A DNA stretch of 9,779 bases from assembly GCA_031259805.1 (NCBI GenBank), contig JAIRKX010000013.1:1-9779 (forward strand), written 5' to 3'. The notes beneath the pieces are model-generated. The model was given only the letters and a program-made list of their open reading frames with translations. It was not told the DNA's origin and did no database searches. The stretch is from Prevotellaceae bacterium. GTDB lineage: Bacteria > Bacteroidota > Bacteroidia > Bacteroidales > UBA932. Position 1 is the stretch's first letter, and each line of letters opens with the position of its first letter. The position numbers and the translations under genes were made by a program. Positions 1 to 7,170 of the stretch are shown one piece after another.

Positions 1-2
1 TC

Positions 3-89
3 GCAACACCTCTTCTTTTAGGTGAAAAAGGGAAAAATATTACAGGTGTCGTTTTTGGAAATTATTCATTAAAAAATAGAGGGAAATGA
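3..89 (+). CDS. C-terminal tail of a gene truncated by the window edge (possible polymorphic-toxin end)
   Basis: Reading frame 3 is open from the window edge to a TGA at 87-89 and would encode 28 residues, starting ATPLLLGEKG and ending YSLKNRGK. The other two forward frames stop within the first 26 bases. The stop overlaps the start of the next gene in an ATGA junction (86-89), the usual sign of translational coupling, which supports this as a real gene end. I recognise no family in so short a piece. Inference: because a small lipoprotein and then an RHS-repeat fragment follow, this could be the C-terminal end of an Rhs-type toxin. That depends entirely on sequence left of the window. Confidence 0.5.
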   Translation, partial: ATPLLLGEKGKNITGVVFGNYSLKNRGK

Positions 90-595
90 AAAGTGTAGTA
101 GTGATTCTTATTTGTAATATATTATTGTTAATGAGTTGTAGGCACACTATTAATAATATAGTAGATTCAAAAATTTATTTAATGAATGAAATAGTATTAG
201 ATGATAAGATAAAAAAATGGATTTTAACTTTTATGCAGTCTAATAACAATATACATTGTATTTATGAAATTTATGTGGATAAAAAAGCAGAAGGAGAATA
301 TTTTATAACTTTGTTCAGCGTGCCTAATAATGTCGATTATTTTACAACTCATTTTCCTGTAATTTATACATTAATTGATAATAAAATTGTTTTTATCTAT
401 TCGGGAGTTGAAGATTTTATAAAAAAGGAAAAATATTCTCCAAGACTTAAGATTAAAAAGAAAAACATTGAAGAAAAAGCCACCTACGAAAGTTTATCTA
501 TAGTAATAAAACAAGACACTTCGTATGTTGTAGGTCATGTAGGAATCCCTTTTATAATGGTAACATTTGATCCAATTAAAATATCTAACAATTAA
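86..595 (+). CDS. Small predicted lipoprotein of unknown function (candidate immunity protein)
   Basis: A 169-residue protein with a short basic start (MK), a hydrophobic segment and a lipobox-like LLMSC, so Cys18 would be the lipidated residue after signal peptidase II cleavage. The mature ~152 residues should be anchored to a membrane facing the periplasm or cell surface. The mature part is rich in Lys, Ile, Asn and Tyr, and I recognise no domain. Codon use is extremely AT-rich (about a quarter G+C by eye), unlike the thioredoxin and pyrC operons to the right, which suggests recent acquisition. The ATG overlaps the stop of the upstream frame (ATGA), and a purine-rich AGAGGGAA lies just before it, so translation is probably coupled. 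Inference: a small lipoprotein coupled to a preceding gene, beside an RHS fragment, fits an immunity protein of a polymorphic toxin pair. An unrelated accessory lipoprotein remains possible. Confidence 0.8.
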   Translation: MKSVVVILICNILLLMSCRHTINNIVDSKIYLMNEIVLDDKIKKWILTFMQSNNNIHCIYEIYVDKKAEGEYFITLFSVPNNVDYFTTHFPVIYTLIDNKIVFIYSGVEDFIKKEKYSPRLKIKKKNIEEKATYESLSIVIKQDTSYVVGHVGIPFIMVTFDPIKISNN

Positions 596-649
596 ATGTT
601 TGTAGATGTATTATCTTGACATAGGTAGACAATAAATTCTAAAAATTAC

Positions 650-657
650 TATCTTTG
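650..657 (+). promoter_or_regulatory. Bacteroidota -7 element TATCTTTG before the RHS remnant
   Basis: TATCTTTG matches the TAnnTTTG -7 consensus exactly. No TTTG -33 element stands at the expected ~20-nt spacing. The element lies only 4 nt before the ATG at 662, so a transcript would begin at about that ATG and have essentially no leader. Confidence 0.4.
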
Positions 658-661
658 TTCC

Positions 662-1012
662 ATGAACAACCTATTGTCCACATTATTTTGTTTCCATGTA
701 TGTTTCTGGCTTGACGCCAACGGCAACACCACCGCCGAAGGCGGCGTGAATATTCAATACAATCTGTTGAACTTGCCGCAAACCATACAGTTGCCCGGCG
801 GCCGCTCTATACAAAACACCTACACCTCCGGCGGTCGCAAACTCAAAACCGTTACTCTGGACAACACCGAATACACCGACGGCACCAAAACCTACAACGG
901 TAATTTAATATTTGACAAAAACGGAGAATTGGAGTATATCTTATTTGATGAAGGGAGAATTTTGCATAACGACGGCGCATTTACGTTTGAATATCATTTA
1001 AAAGATGAATAA
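662..1012 (+). pseudogene. RHS/YD-repeat protein remnant, truncated at the 'YHLKD' motif
   Basis: A 116-codon frame whose homology to Bacteroidota RHS/YD-repeat proteins starts at about residue 17 (LDANGNTTAEGG). It runs through IQYNLLNLPQTI, a Gly/Thr/Tyr-rich 'YTSGGRKLKTV' turn and 'GELEYILFDEGRI', to EYHLKD at 110-115. In intact relatives this motif continues as HLKDHLGNTR into the end of the core and a variable C-terminal domain. Here it ends in Glu-stop. Residues 1-16 do not look like RHS and were probably fused by a deletion. Full-length proteins are many hundreds to thousands of residues long, so this is a fragment. Base composition is mixed: GC-rich at 707-900, then AT-rich toward the stop. 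It may be an orphan tip that recombines with a full-length gene, or simply decay. No signal peptide is convincing. Confidence 0.7.
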
Positions 1013-1254
1013 AAATAAGCAAACGAAAATGATTATTAATCTGTCAACTTTTTTTCAGGACGTAAAATACTAAAATTTTAAAATTAACCGTAGACCAAGA
1101 AAATTACTTCACTTTGATTCGCCATGGAATATATTTTCCTCCGCATTGAATAATCCGGTTGCATTTGATACTTAAGTCTACCTACCCTGTCAACTCTGCG
1201 CTATTGAAGGCAATTTCAATAATTTTTTCTAAATTTGCACTTTCATAAAATAAA
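1013..1254. other. AT-rich gene-free spacer with IS-end-like sequence
   Basis: This 242-base stretch carries no plausible gene. It holds TGTCAAC followed by a T run (1042-1055), the right arm of the inverted repeat (1176-1193), and the promoter of the thioredoxin operon at its end. A 36-codon open stretch on the - strand (about 1194-1084) shows no recognisable protein. Confidence 0.5.
1230..1237 (+). promoter_or_regulatory. Promoter -7 element TAAATTTG of the thioredoxin-exonuclease operon
   Basis: TAAATTTG matches TAnnTTTG and lies 17 nt before the ATG at 1255. The -33 element is weak: the best candidate is an ATTG at 1203-1206, with a 23-nt spacer that is rather long. The predicted transcript start is near 1243, giving a leader of about 12 nt. 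Confidence 0.5.
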
Positions 1255-2724
1255 ATGCGTATGTTGAAAACAGGAATGATGAGTATCGTGGCGTTATTAG
1301 GCGTCTATTTAGCGAATGCGCAAGGCTATCAAATTACCGCGCAGGTTGACGGGCTGCAGGATTCGACGGTACTGTTGGCTGTATACAGCGGAAGCAATAA
1401 ATATGCACGTGATACGGCCAAAACCGACAAGAAAGGTCGCGTCGTATTTGCCAAAAATACACCGCTGGCGGGAGGTATGTATATGTTGGTAGCGGGCAAC
1501 ATGCAGTTGTGCGATTTTCTTATATCCGACGAGCAAAGCCAGCAATTTACTATCTACTATAAGAAAGACGGCGATGCGCCGATTGAAATTAGTTTTAAAA
1601 ACTCACCGGAAAATACAGCGTTTGTCGAATTTCAAAAATTCATGGGCAAACGGCAAAGCGATGCGCGACGATTGAGGGAACAGATGCAAAAAGACTCGAC
1701 GTTCCGCACCGCCGCCGTAGATAGCATGAAACGTATTGCTGACGAAGAAAAAGAATATACCGACGGCGTCATGAACAAATGGAAGGGCAAACTGTTGGCG
1801 ACACTCGCCCGATCGGTACAGCCGCTGCCGCCGGCTCCCGAGTTGGATATCCCTGACGACCATCCGCAACGCGATTCTATTCGCTGGGTTCACTATTACC
1901 AGTGGGAGAAAAACCACTTTTTCGACAATCTCGACTTGACGGATGCACGCCTGCTGAACACCCCCGTATTCCAACCGAATTTCGACACGTATTTTAATAC
2001 TAAAATCGCCCAGCATCCCGATACGGTGATTGCCGCCGTGCACCGGATACTCGACAAGACCAAAGACAGCGACGATATGTTTATGTATTGCCTTGGACAC
2101 CTGTTTAACACATATATCCAGTGGAAAACGCTCACTATTACGCCCGACTATGCCATTGGGATGGAAGCGGTAGTCATCGACCTTATTACTCATTATTACC
2201 TTGCCGGCAAAGCGCAATGGGCTGAAAAAGACACCACATTTATGCGGCAAATCCGCGAATATGTGCGATTCAACCGGCATTCACTTGTGGGGTTGCCGGC
2301 GCACGATTTACAGATGCAGCAACTGACCGGACAGTACACGTCACTTTATTCCCTACAAGCGCCGTACACATTGCTGCTATTTTTCGACACCAACTGTGGT
2401 CATTGCCAAAAGGAAATCCCGTTGATTTACGATACTTACAAGCAATTCCGCGAGAAAGGCCTGCAAGTGTTTTGCGTATATGTCGGCCGCGACGGGCCGG
2501 CATGGCAGAAATTTGTAGAACAGCACGAACTGGATTGGATCAATACATGGGACCCTTACGAAACAACCAACTTTCGGGAAATATATACCGTGCAAACCAC
2601 GCCGCAAATATACCTGTTGAATAAAGACAAGAAAATTATTGCTCGCCGTGTAACGCACGATCTATTGGAACAACTGCTCTCTTTTTACATTGATAAAAAG
2701 GCGATGAACTTGCCGAAAGAATAA
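1255..2724 (+). CDS. Exported thioredoxin-fold protein, DUF4369/DUF5106-TlpA type, CGHC active site (paralogue 1)
   Basis: A 489-residue exported protein. An N-terminal signal peptide has a likely cleavage after ANA (residue 22). Residues ~23-110 form a beta-rich DUF4369-like domain (QITAQVDGL, 'AGGMYML'). Residues ~115-345 form a mainly helical region of the DUF5106 type, containing HFFDNLDLTDARLL. Residues ~355-489 form a TlpA-like thioredoxin domain with the redox motif C381-G-H-C384 after 'LLFFDTN' and the expected cis-proline in TTP (Pro450). Such proteins reduce or shuffle disulfides in the periplasm or handle oxidative stress; the substrate cannot be told. It starts the operon, 27 nt before its paralogue. 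The ATG at 1261, two codons in, would leave an equally good signal peptide. The family assignment is from recognisable architecture; the domain borders are approximate. Confidence 0.85.
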   Translation: MRMLKTGMMSIVALLGVYLANAQGYQITAQVDGLQDSTVLLAVYSGSNKYARDTAKTDKKGRVVFAKNTPLAGGMYMLVAGNMQLCDFLISDEQSQQFTIYYKKDGDAPIEISFKNSPENTAFVEFQKFMGKRQSDARRLREQMQKDSTFRTAAVDSMKRIADEEKEYTDGVMNKWKGKLLATLARSVQPLPPAPELDIPDDHPQRDSIRWVHYYQWEKNHFFDNLDLTDARLLNTPVFQPNFDTYFNTKIAQHPDTVIAAVHRILDKTKDSDDMFMYCLGHLFNTYIQWKTLTITPDYAIGMEAVVIDLITHYYLAGKAQWAEKDTTFMRQIREYVRFNRHSLVGLPAHDLQMQQLTGQYTSLYSLQAPYTLLLFFDTNCGHCQKEIPLIYDTYKQFREKGLQVFCVYVGRDGPAWQKFVEQHELDWINTWDPYETTNFREIYTVQTTPQIYLLNKDKKIIARRVTHDLLEQLLSFYIDKKAMNLPKE

Positions 2725-2751
2725 CAGCAAAATTATTAAATTAAGTATATT

Positions 2752-4200
2752 ATGAAGACAAGAAAATACATCCTTGTAGCGGCAGTTGCTCTCCTCGCAG
2801 GGCCGGCAGCGGCTCATCAGACAGTTGCCGGCACACCGGCGCAGAATTATTCGATAGAAGTAACCGTCGGCGGCGCACCGGCCAATACGATGGTTTGGTT
2901 TGCGATGTACAGTGACGACGTAACAACCGTCGTCGATTCGTTGCCAACCGATGTCGGTGGTAAAGTCCTATTTGCCGGCGAGCAGCCGTTAAAAGCCGGT
3001 ATGTACAAGATCTATCTGCAAGGCGAGCAAAGCCCGTTTGTAGATGTATTTATTACCGACGGCGAACCGCAACATTTTGCATTATCGTTTGACCGGTCTA
3101 TCGGAATGGCGTCCCTGGAAGTACACGGTTCGCCCGAAAATGAGTTTTTTGCCGACTGCCTGCATTTTCTTAATGACAAACAACAGCAAGCGCAAGTCCT
3201 GAATGCCCGCATGGAGCAATATCAAGATCTACCCGATTCGATAGCCATTATCAGCGCCCGACTGCAGCAATTCGGAGTCGATATGCAAAATAAATGGGGC
3301 GAAGTATACACCGCCTATCCGAACAGCACATTGGCACTGTTCCTGAAATCGGTGCGGGAGCCGGTAGCGCCGGAACCGTCCATCTCGCCTTTGACGGCTA
3401 ACCGCGATTCAGCCATGCAGGTCTATTACCTCAATTATTATAGGGAACATTTTTTCGATAACATCGACTTTTCGGATGCGCGGATACTGCGCATGCCTTT
3501 CCTGAGTAACACGTTCCGCATCTACTATCTGCGCATTCTGCCGCTGGATAAGGATGTGCTGATGGAGCGCACCGAATTTCTGATAAATAAGGCAAAGGCC
3601 AATCGTGAAGTATATGAATATATTGTGCGCAACCGCTACGATTTTTTCCGTAGCGCCCCCTACCCCGAACTGGGAGGCATCGCACCGGCGATTGCAGAAA
3701 AATACATCATCCGAGATTCTGCCGAATGGCAAGACAAAGCCTTTCTCGCAAGAACCCGGCATTTTGTAGCCGTATCGCAGTTAAACCCTGAAGGAGCGCC
3801 CGCTACCAATCTGATTCTGCAAGATTCGACAGGCAAAACCATAGCCCTCTACGATGTGGAAGCGCCCTATACCATACTACTGTTCTACAATCCGCAGTGT
3901 CATTCCTGCGCCGCTATAACCCCGATGCTTTGGGAAGTCTATACGCAATACCGCGACAAGGGGCTGCAAGTATATGCTGCCTACGTGGATAATAATAGAA
4001 CAGACTGGACTCCCTACCTTGTCGAAAAAGGATATAACTGGATTAATGTCTGGGATGCTGACGGCTCGCAAGGATTATACGACAAGTATAATATCCACGC
4101 CATTCCCCTTATGTACTTATTGGATAAAGATAAAATTATTCTTCGTAAGGACATTACCGTAGAGCAGCTTCAAGAGGTATTACCGCAACTATTCAAATAG
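2752..4200 (+). CDS. Exported thioredoxin-fold protein, CHSC active site (paralogue 2)
   Basis: A 482-residue exported protein and clear tandem paralogue of the preceding gene. It has the same three-part layout and aligned landmarks: 'AGMYKIYLQGEQ' in the N-terminal domain, HFFDNIDFSDARIL in the helical middle, APYTILLFYN before the redox motif, and GLQVYAAYV after it. The signal peptide likely ends after AAA (residue 21). The redox motif is C383-H-S-C386 and the cis-proline is Pro452 in AIP. The different CXXC dipeptide implies a different redox potential or partner from paralogue 1, since these two residues tune thioredoxin-fold reactivity; the direction of the shift is not predictable here. 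The stop lies 5 nt before the exonuclease ATG, so the two are co-transcribed and probably coupled. Confidence 0.85.
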   Translation: MKTRKYILVAAVALLAGPAAAHQTVAGTPAQNYSIEVTVGGAPANTMVWFAMYSDDVTTVVDSLPTDVGGKVLFAGEQPLKAGMYKIYLQGEQSPFVDVFITDGEPQHFALSFDRSIGMASLEVHGSPENEFFADCLHFLNDKQQQAQVLNARMEQYQDLPDSIAIISARLQQFGVDMQNKWGEVYTAYPNSTLALFLKSVREPVAPEPSISPLTANRDSAMQVYYLNYYREHFFDNIDFSDARILRMPFLSNTFRIYYLRILPLDKDVLMERTEFLINKAKANREVYEYIVRNRYDFFRSAPYPELGGIAPAIAEKYIIRDSAEWQDKAFLARTRHFVAVSQLNPEGAPATNLILQDSTGKTIALYDVEAPYTILLFYNPQCHSCAAITPMLWEVYTQYRDKGLQVYAAYVDNNRTDWTPYLVEKGYNWINVWDADGSQGLYDKYNIHAIPLMYLLDKDKIILRKDITVEQLQEVLPQLFK

Positions 4201-4205
4201 AAGAA

Positions 4206-4973
4206 ATGAAACTGAACTTAAAAAATCCGCTCATCTTTTTCGATGTAGAGACTACAGGGTTGGATATTGCTAAAGACCGTATCGTTGAGATAAGTTTGCT
4301 GAAAGTGTATCCCGATGGTCGGGAAGAAAGTAAAACGTACCGCCTGAACCCGACCATCCCCATTCCGAAGGAAGTGCAAGCCATCCACGGCATCAGTGAT
4401 AGCGACGTGGCCGATTGTCCGGTATTCGCCAACATTGCCAAAAACCTTGCCGCGTATATGGCAGGCTGCGATATTGCCGGCTACAATATCACTAAATTTG
4501 ATATTCCGATATTAGTCGAAGAATTTATCCGCACCGGCGTAAACATTGATTTTCGCAATCGAAAATTAATTGATGTGCAGACTATTTTTTACAAAATGGA
4601 ACCCCGTACCTTGACTGCCGCCTATAAATTCTATTGCAACAAAAAGTTGGATAACGCCCACTGCGCCGAAGCCGATGCAAGAGCCTCCTACGAAGTACTG
4701 CAATCACAACTCGACCGCTACGATGTCCTACACAATGACGTAGCCGACCTCGCCGCATATTCTACCAACAATAAAAAGATTCTGGATTATGCCGGACGGT
4801 TTATCCTCAACGATAACGACGAACCTATCATTACTTTCGGTAAACACAAAGGGCAGCGCATCGCCGACATACTAAAGAAAGAGCCTGCGTATTACGCATG
4901 GATTATGAACAGCGATTTCCCATTAGATACCAAGCGTGTGCTTACGGAATTAAAGATGGGTAAATTCAAATAG
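4206..4973 (+). CDS. DEDDh-family 3'-5' exonuclease (DNA polymerase III epsilon-like) with a C-terminal FGKHKG domain
   Basis: A 255-residue cytoplasmic nuclease. All three exonuclease motifs of the RNase T/DnaQ superfamily are present: Exo I FFDVETTG (Asp13, Glu15), Exo II GYNITKFDIPIL (Asp99) and Exo III HCAEADA (His152, Asp157). These supply the two-metal-ion site that removes nucleotides from 3' ends. Residues ~205-250 (ITFGKHKGQRI... followed by YYAWIMNSDFPLDTK) form the small C-terminal module seen in Bacteroidota versions of this exonuclease and in ExoX/DUF3820-like proteins. There is no polymerase domain, so it may be a free-standing proofreading or repair exonuclease rather than the replicative subunit. 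It starts 5 nt after the thioredoxin stop, with a purine-rich AGAAGAA before the ATG, and so belongs to that operon. Confidence 0.9.
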   Translation: MKLNLKNPLIFFDVETTGLDIAKDRIVEISLLKVYPDGREESKTYRLNPTIPIPKEVQAIHGISDSDVADCPVFANIAKNLAAYMAGCDIAGYNITKFDIPILVEEFIRTGVNIDFRNRKLIDVQTIFYKMEPRTLTAAYKFYCNKKLDNAHCAEADARASYEVLQSQLDRYDVLHNDVADLAAYSTNNKKILDYAGRFILNDNDEPIITFGKHKGQRIADILKKEPAYYAWIMNSDFPLDTKRVLTELKMGKFK

Positions 4974-5066
4974 TAATGTACCCCAATTTTCAGACTCGTT
5001 TGAGGTAATCGCCGTGCCACGAGGACTTGTATTCTATGTTTTGAGGGTAATTTGGGCTAAGTTGGG
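4974..5066. other. Convergent spacer between the two operons
   Basis: The + strand exonuclease and the - strand pyrC end facing each other across 93 bases. I find no hairpin followed by a T run that would be a clear intrinsic terminator in either direction. A 10-bp tandem repeat, TTGGGCTAAG then TTGGGTTAAG (5052-5071, 9 of 10 identical), runs into the last codons of pyrC. Confidence 0.4.
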
Positions 5067-6404
5067 TTAAGTATAAAATGCCAGCGCTATTCCTCTAATG
5101 TCGTTTTTTATTCGTCCGTATTCAAAGACCGGTTTGCCGTTGATGAATGTATGCGTTACGGTAGCGCCGACAGTTACGCCGTCGTAGGGCGTCCATCCGC
5201 ATTTCGACCGGACGGAGGCGTGGGTGATGGTCTGCGGGCAGGCCGGGTCGACGATCGTTACATCGGCATGGTAGCCGGCGCGGAGGAAGCCGCGCCGGTC
5301 TATCTTGAACAACCGCGCCGGAGCATGGCACATCCGCTCTACGATTGTCTCGGGAGTAAATACACGACTTCGACACAGTTTGAGCATCAAGGGCAGGGCA
5401 TATTGTATCGACGGCATTCCCGACGGGGCGGAGAGGTAGGGTTGCTGTTTCTCGTCGCGCGTATGCGGTGCGTGGTCGGTGGCGATGGTGGTGAGGCGTC
5501 CTTCAGCCACGGCCTTGCGCAAAGCGTCGCGGTCGGCAAGGGTTTTGACAGCAGGGTTGCATTTTACAAAATGCTGCAACCGGTCATAGGCTTCGTCGTA
5601 AAACCAGAGGTGTGGAATGCAGGCTTCGGCTGTCATCGCGCCGCTGCCGGTAAACAGCGCGGCCTCGCGAGCCGTACTGATATGCAGTACATGTAATCGT
5701 GCGCCGTATTTTGTGGCCAGCATCATGGCGCGTTCTGTGCTGCGCAGGCAGGCCTCTTCGGAACGGATGAGCGGGTGATGGACGGACGTCAGGGCGCTGC
5801 CGTATTGCGCACGAAAGGCGGCCATGTTGCGTTGCAAAATATCCTCGTCCTCGCAATGCGCGGCAATCAGCGCAGGTGATTCGGCAAAGAGCGCCGACAG
5901 CGCGTAGTCGTCATTCACCAGCAGGCGTCCGGTCGATGAACCTAAGAAGAGTTTTACGCCACCGATTCGTCGTGTATCCATTCGCCGGATTTCGGCAAGA
6001 TTGTCATGCGATGCGCCCAGATAAAACGAATAATTGAGGAGCGACGTGTCGGCAGCGCGGCGGTATTTTTCTTCGACCGCCTCGATCGTAGTGGCAGGCG
6101 GTAACGTGTTGGGCATGTCGATAAATGAGGTTACGCCGCCGGCCGCCGCCGCAACGGTTTCCGAAGCGATATCGGCCTTGTGTGTGGCGCCGGGTTCACG
6201 GAAGTGAACATGCGTGTCGATCACGCCGGGTAGCACCCATTTCCCCGTCGCATCAATCATGGTGCAGCCGGCGGGGAGAGCAGGCGTCGCCGTCGCCGTT
6301 GGGTAAACGCCTTGTATCAAGCCGTCGGCAATAAAAAGGCTACCCTGTATGGATAGCCCTTCATTTAGTATACGCGCATTACATATGTAATAGGTGTCGT
6401 TCAT
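5067..6404 (-). CDS. pyrC: Dihydroorotase, class I
   Basis: A 445-residue cytoplasmic enzyme that interconverts N-carbamoyl-L-aspartate and dihydroorotate, the third step of de novo pyrimidine synthesis. Metal ligands and signature blocks of the amidohydrolase fold are in place: DTHVHFREPG (His65, His67), MPNTLPPATT, GGVKLFLGSSTG (Lys151, the probable carboxylated or bridging position), AAHCED (His183), LHVLHIS (His241), KCNPAVK and ATDHAPH (Asp310). The THKADI variant after REPG is usual in Bacteroidota homologues. Length is normal for the class and no key residue is missing. It is the last gene of a leftward operon, 24 nt after the glycosyltransferase stop. A six-codon frame ends in an ATGA overlap at its start codon (see separate entry). 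Confidence 0.95.
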   Translation of the reverse strand: MNDTYYICNARILNEGLSIQGSLFIADGLIQGVYPTATATPALPAGCTMIDATGKWVLPGVIDTHVHFREPGATHKADIASETVAAAAGGVTSFIDMPNTLPPATTIEAVEEKYRRAADTSLLNYSFYLGASHDNLAEIRRMDTRRIGGVKLFLGSSTGRLLVNDDYALSALFAESPALIAAHCEDEDILQRNMAAFRAQYGSALTSVHHPLIRSEEACLRSTERAMMLATKYGARLHVLHISTAREAALFTGSGAMTAEACIPHLWFYDEAYDRLQHFVKCNPAVKTLADRDALRKAVAEGRLTTIATDHAPHTRDEKQQPYLSAPSGMPSIQYALPLMLKLCRSRVFTPETIVERMCHAPARLFKIDRRGFLRAGYHADVTIVDPACPQTITHASVRSKCGWTPYDGVTVGATVTHTFINGKPVFEYGRIKNDIRGIALAFYT

Positions 6405-6421
6405 CGGAAAATATCGTTCAT
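6401..6421 (-). other. Six-codon open frame overlapping the pyrC start
   Basis: On the - strand, ATG at 6421-6419 opens MNDIFR and stops at TGA 6403-6401, which overlaps the pyrC ATG (6404-6402) as ATGA. It arises because an 11-bp sequence, CCGATGAACGA on the - strand, is present twice, 17 bp apart (6424-6414 and 6407-6397). It could recapture ribosomes for pyrC or be a chance product of a small duplication. Confidence 0.3.
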
Positions 6422-6428
6422 CGGGGAG

Positions 6429-7166
6429 TTATTCGCTGGTGGAGTCTGGTTGCGGTTTGATTTTCCGGAAATGCAATTTCAGCACGCCGGTAAACGCTTC
6501 GCTGAAGATACCGCCGCTCATTTTTGACGCGCCCGCCTTCCGGTCGATGAAAATAATCGGTATTTCTACGACACGGAATCCTAATTTGCAGGCATTATAT
6601 TTCATTTCCACCTGAAATCCATATCCTTTCATGCGGATAGCGTCTAAGCAAATGGTTTGCAGGACGCGCTGGCGGTAACATACGAAACCGGCGGTAGTGT
6701 CCTGAATTTTCATGCGGGTAATAAACCGCACGTACTTCGAGGCGAAGTAGGAAATCAGCACGCGGCTGAGTGGCCAGTTGACGACGCTGATACCGCATGA
6801 ATAGCGCGACCCGATGGCGACATCGGCTCCGCCGGCGCAGGCTTCGTAGAGGCGCAGCAGGTCGTCGGGGTTATGCGAAAAGTCGGCGTCCATCTCAAAA
6901 ATATATCCATAGCCGTGTTGCAACGCCCAGTGGAATCCGGCGATATAGGCTGTTCCCAGCCCTAATTTGCCATTCCGTTCAATGAGGTGCAACGTATCGG
7001 GAAATTCGGTTTGCAGTCGTTTCACGATGTCGGCCGTACCGTCGGGCGAATGGTCTTCGACAACGAGTATGTGGAAGTTGCCGGGCAACGAAAACACTTT
7101 GCGAATCACGTTTTCGGCATTCTCCCGCTCGTTGTACATAGGAATGATAACTATTTTTTCAGGCAT
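6429..7166 (-). CDS. GT2 glycosyltransferase, polyprenol-monophosphomannose synthase (dolichol-phosphate-mannose synthase) type
   Basis: A 245-residue single-domain GT-A enzyme, probably transferring mannose (or a related sugar) from a GDP-sugar to a polyprenyl phosphate at the inner face of the membrane, to feed extracytoplasmic glycosylation. Family motifs are IIPMYNERENA near the N-terminus, VVEDHSPDGT (36-44 region), the metal-binding D93-A-D95 in EMDADFSHNP, GSRY (119-122), DTTAGFVCYR and IDRKAGASKMS near the C-terminus. The usual VVDDNSPDGT is altered to Glu37-Asp38-His39, keeping the second Asp. No C-terminal membrane segments are present, so this is the short, peripheral form. The start is 4 nt after the stop of the T9SS-exported protein gene, so the two are co-translated. 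The sugar donor is inferred from family, not shown. Confidence 0.9.
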   Translation of the reverse strand: MPEKIVIIPMYNERENAENVIRKVFSLPGNFHILVVEDHSPDGTADIVKRLQTEFPDTLHLIERNGKLGLGTAYIAGFHWALQHGYGYIFEMDADFSHNPDDLLRLYEACAGGADVAIGSRYSCGISVVNWPLSRVLISYFASKYVRFITRMKIQDTTAGFVCYRQRVLQTICLDAIRMKGYGFQVEMKYNACKLGFRVVEIPIIFIDRKAGASKMSGGIFSEAFTGVLKLHFRKIKPQPDSTSE

Positions 7167-7170
7167 GTTT

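Larger units (their letters stand above)
616..1193. repeat. Imperfect inverted repeat flanking the RHS remnant (arms 616-630 and 1176-1193)
   Basis: The left arm is TTGACATAGGTAGAC (616-630). The right arm, read on the - strand from 1193 to 1176, is TTGACAGGGTAGGTAGAC. The two are identical over 15 bases if a GGG is inserted after TTGACA. The arms enclose the RHS remnant and its promoter-like element. A third TGTCAAC, followed by a T run, lies at 1042-1055. I see no transposase. Inference: the arms may be scars of an insertion sequence or recombination boundaries. Confidence 0.45.

Noticed and set aside
1084..1194. Short - strand frame in the spacer as a transposase remnant
   Set aside because: 36 codons with no recognisable transposase motif; too short to support a call.
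1603..2280. Open - strand frame of 225 codons opposite the first thioredoxin gene
   Set aside because: The + strand has clear domain structure; the - frame is a codon-bias shadow.
4981..5058. Bidirectional terminator from CCCAATT and AATTTGGG pieces
   Set aside because: The arms pair only imperfectly over ~60 bases and no T run follows in either direction.
5151..5696. Open + strand frame of 181 codons opposite pyrC
   Set aside because: It lies wholly inside the conserved dihydroorotase coding sequence and its product shows no recognisable domain.
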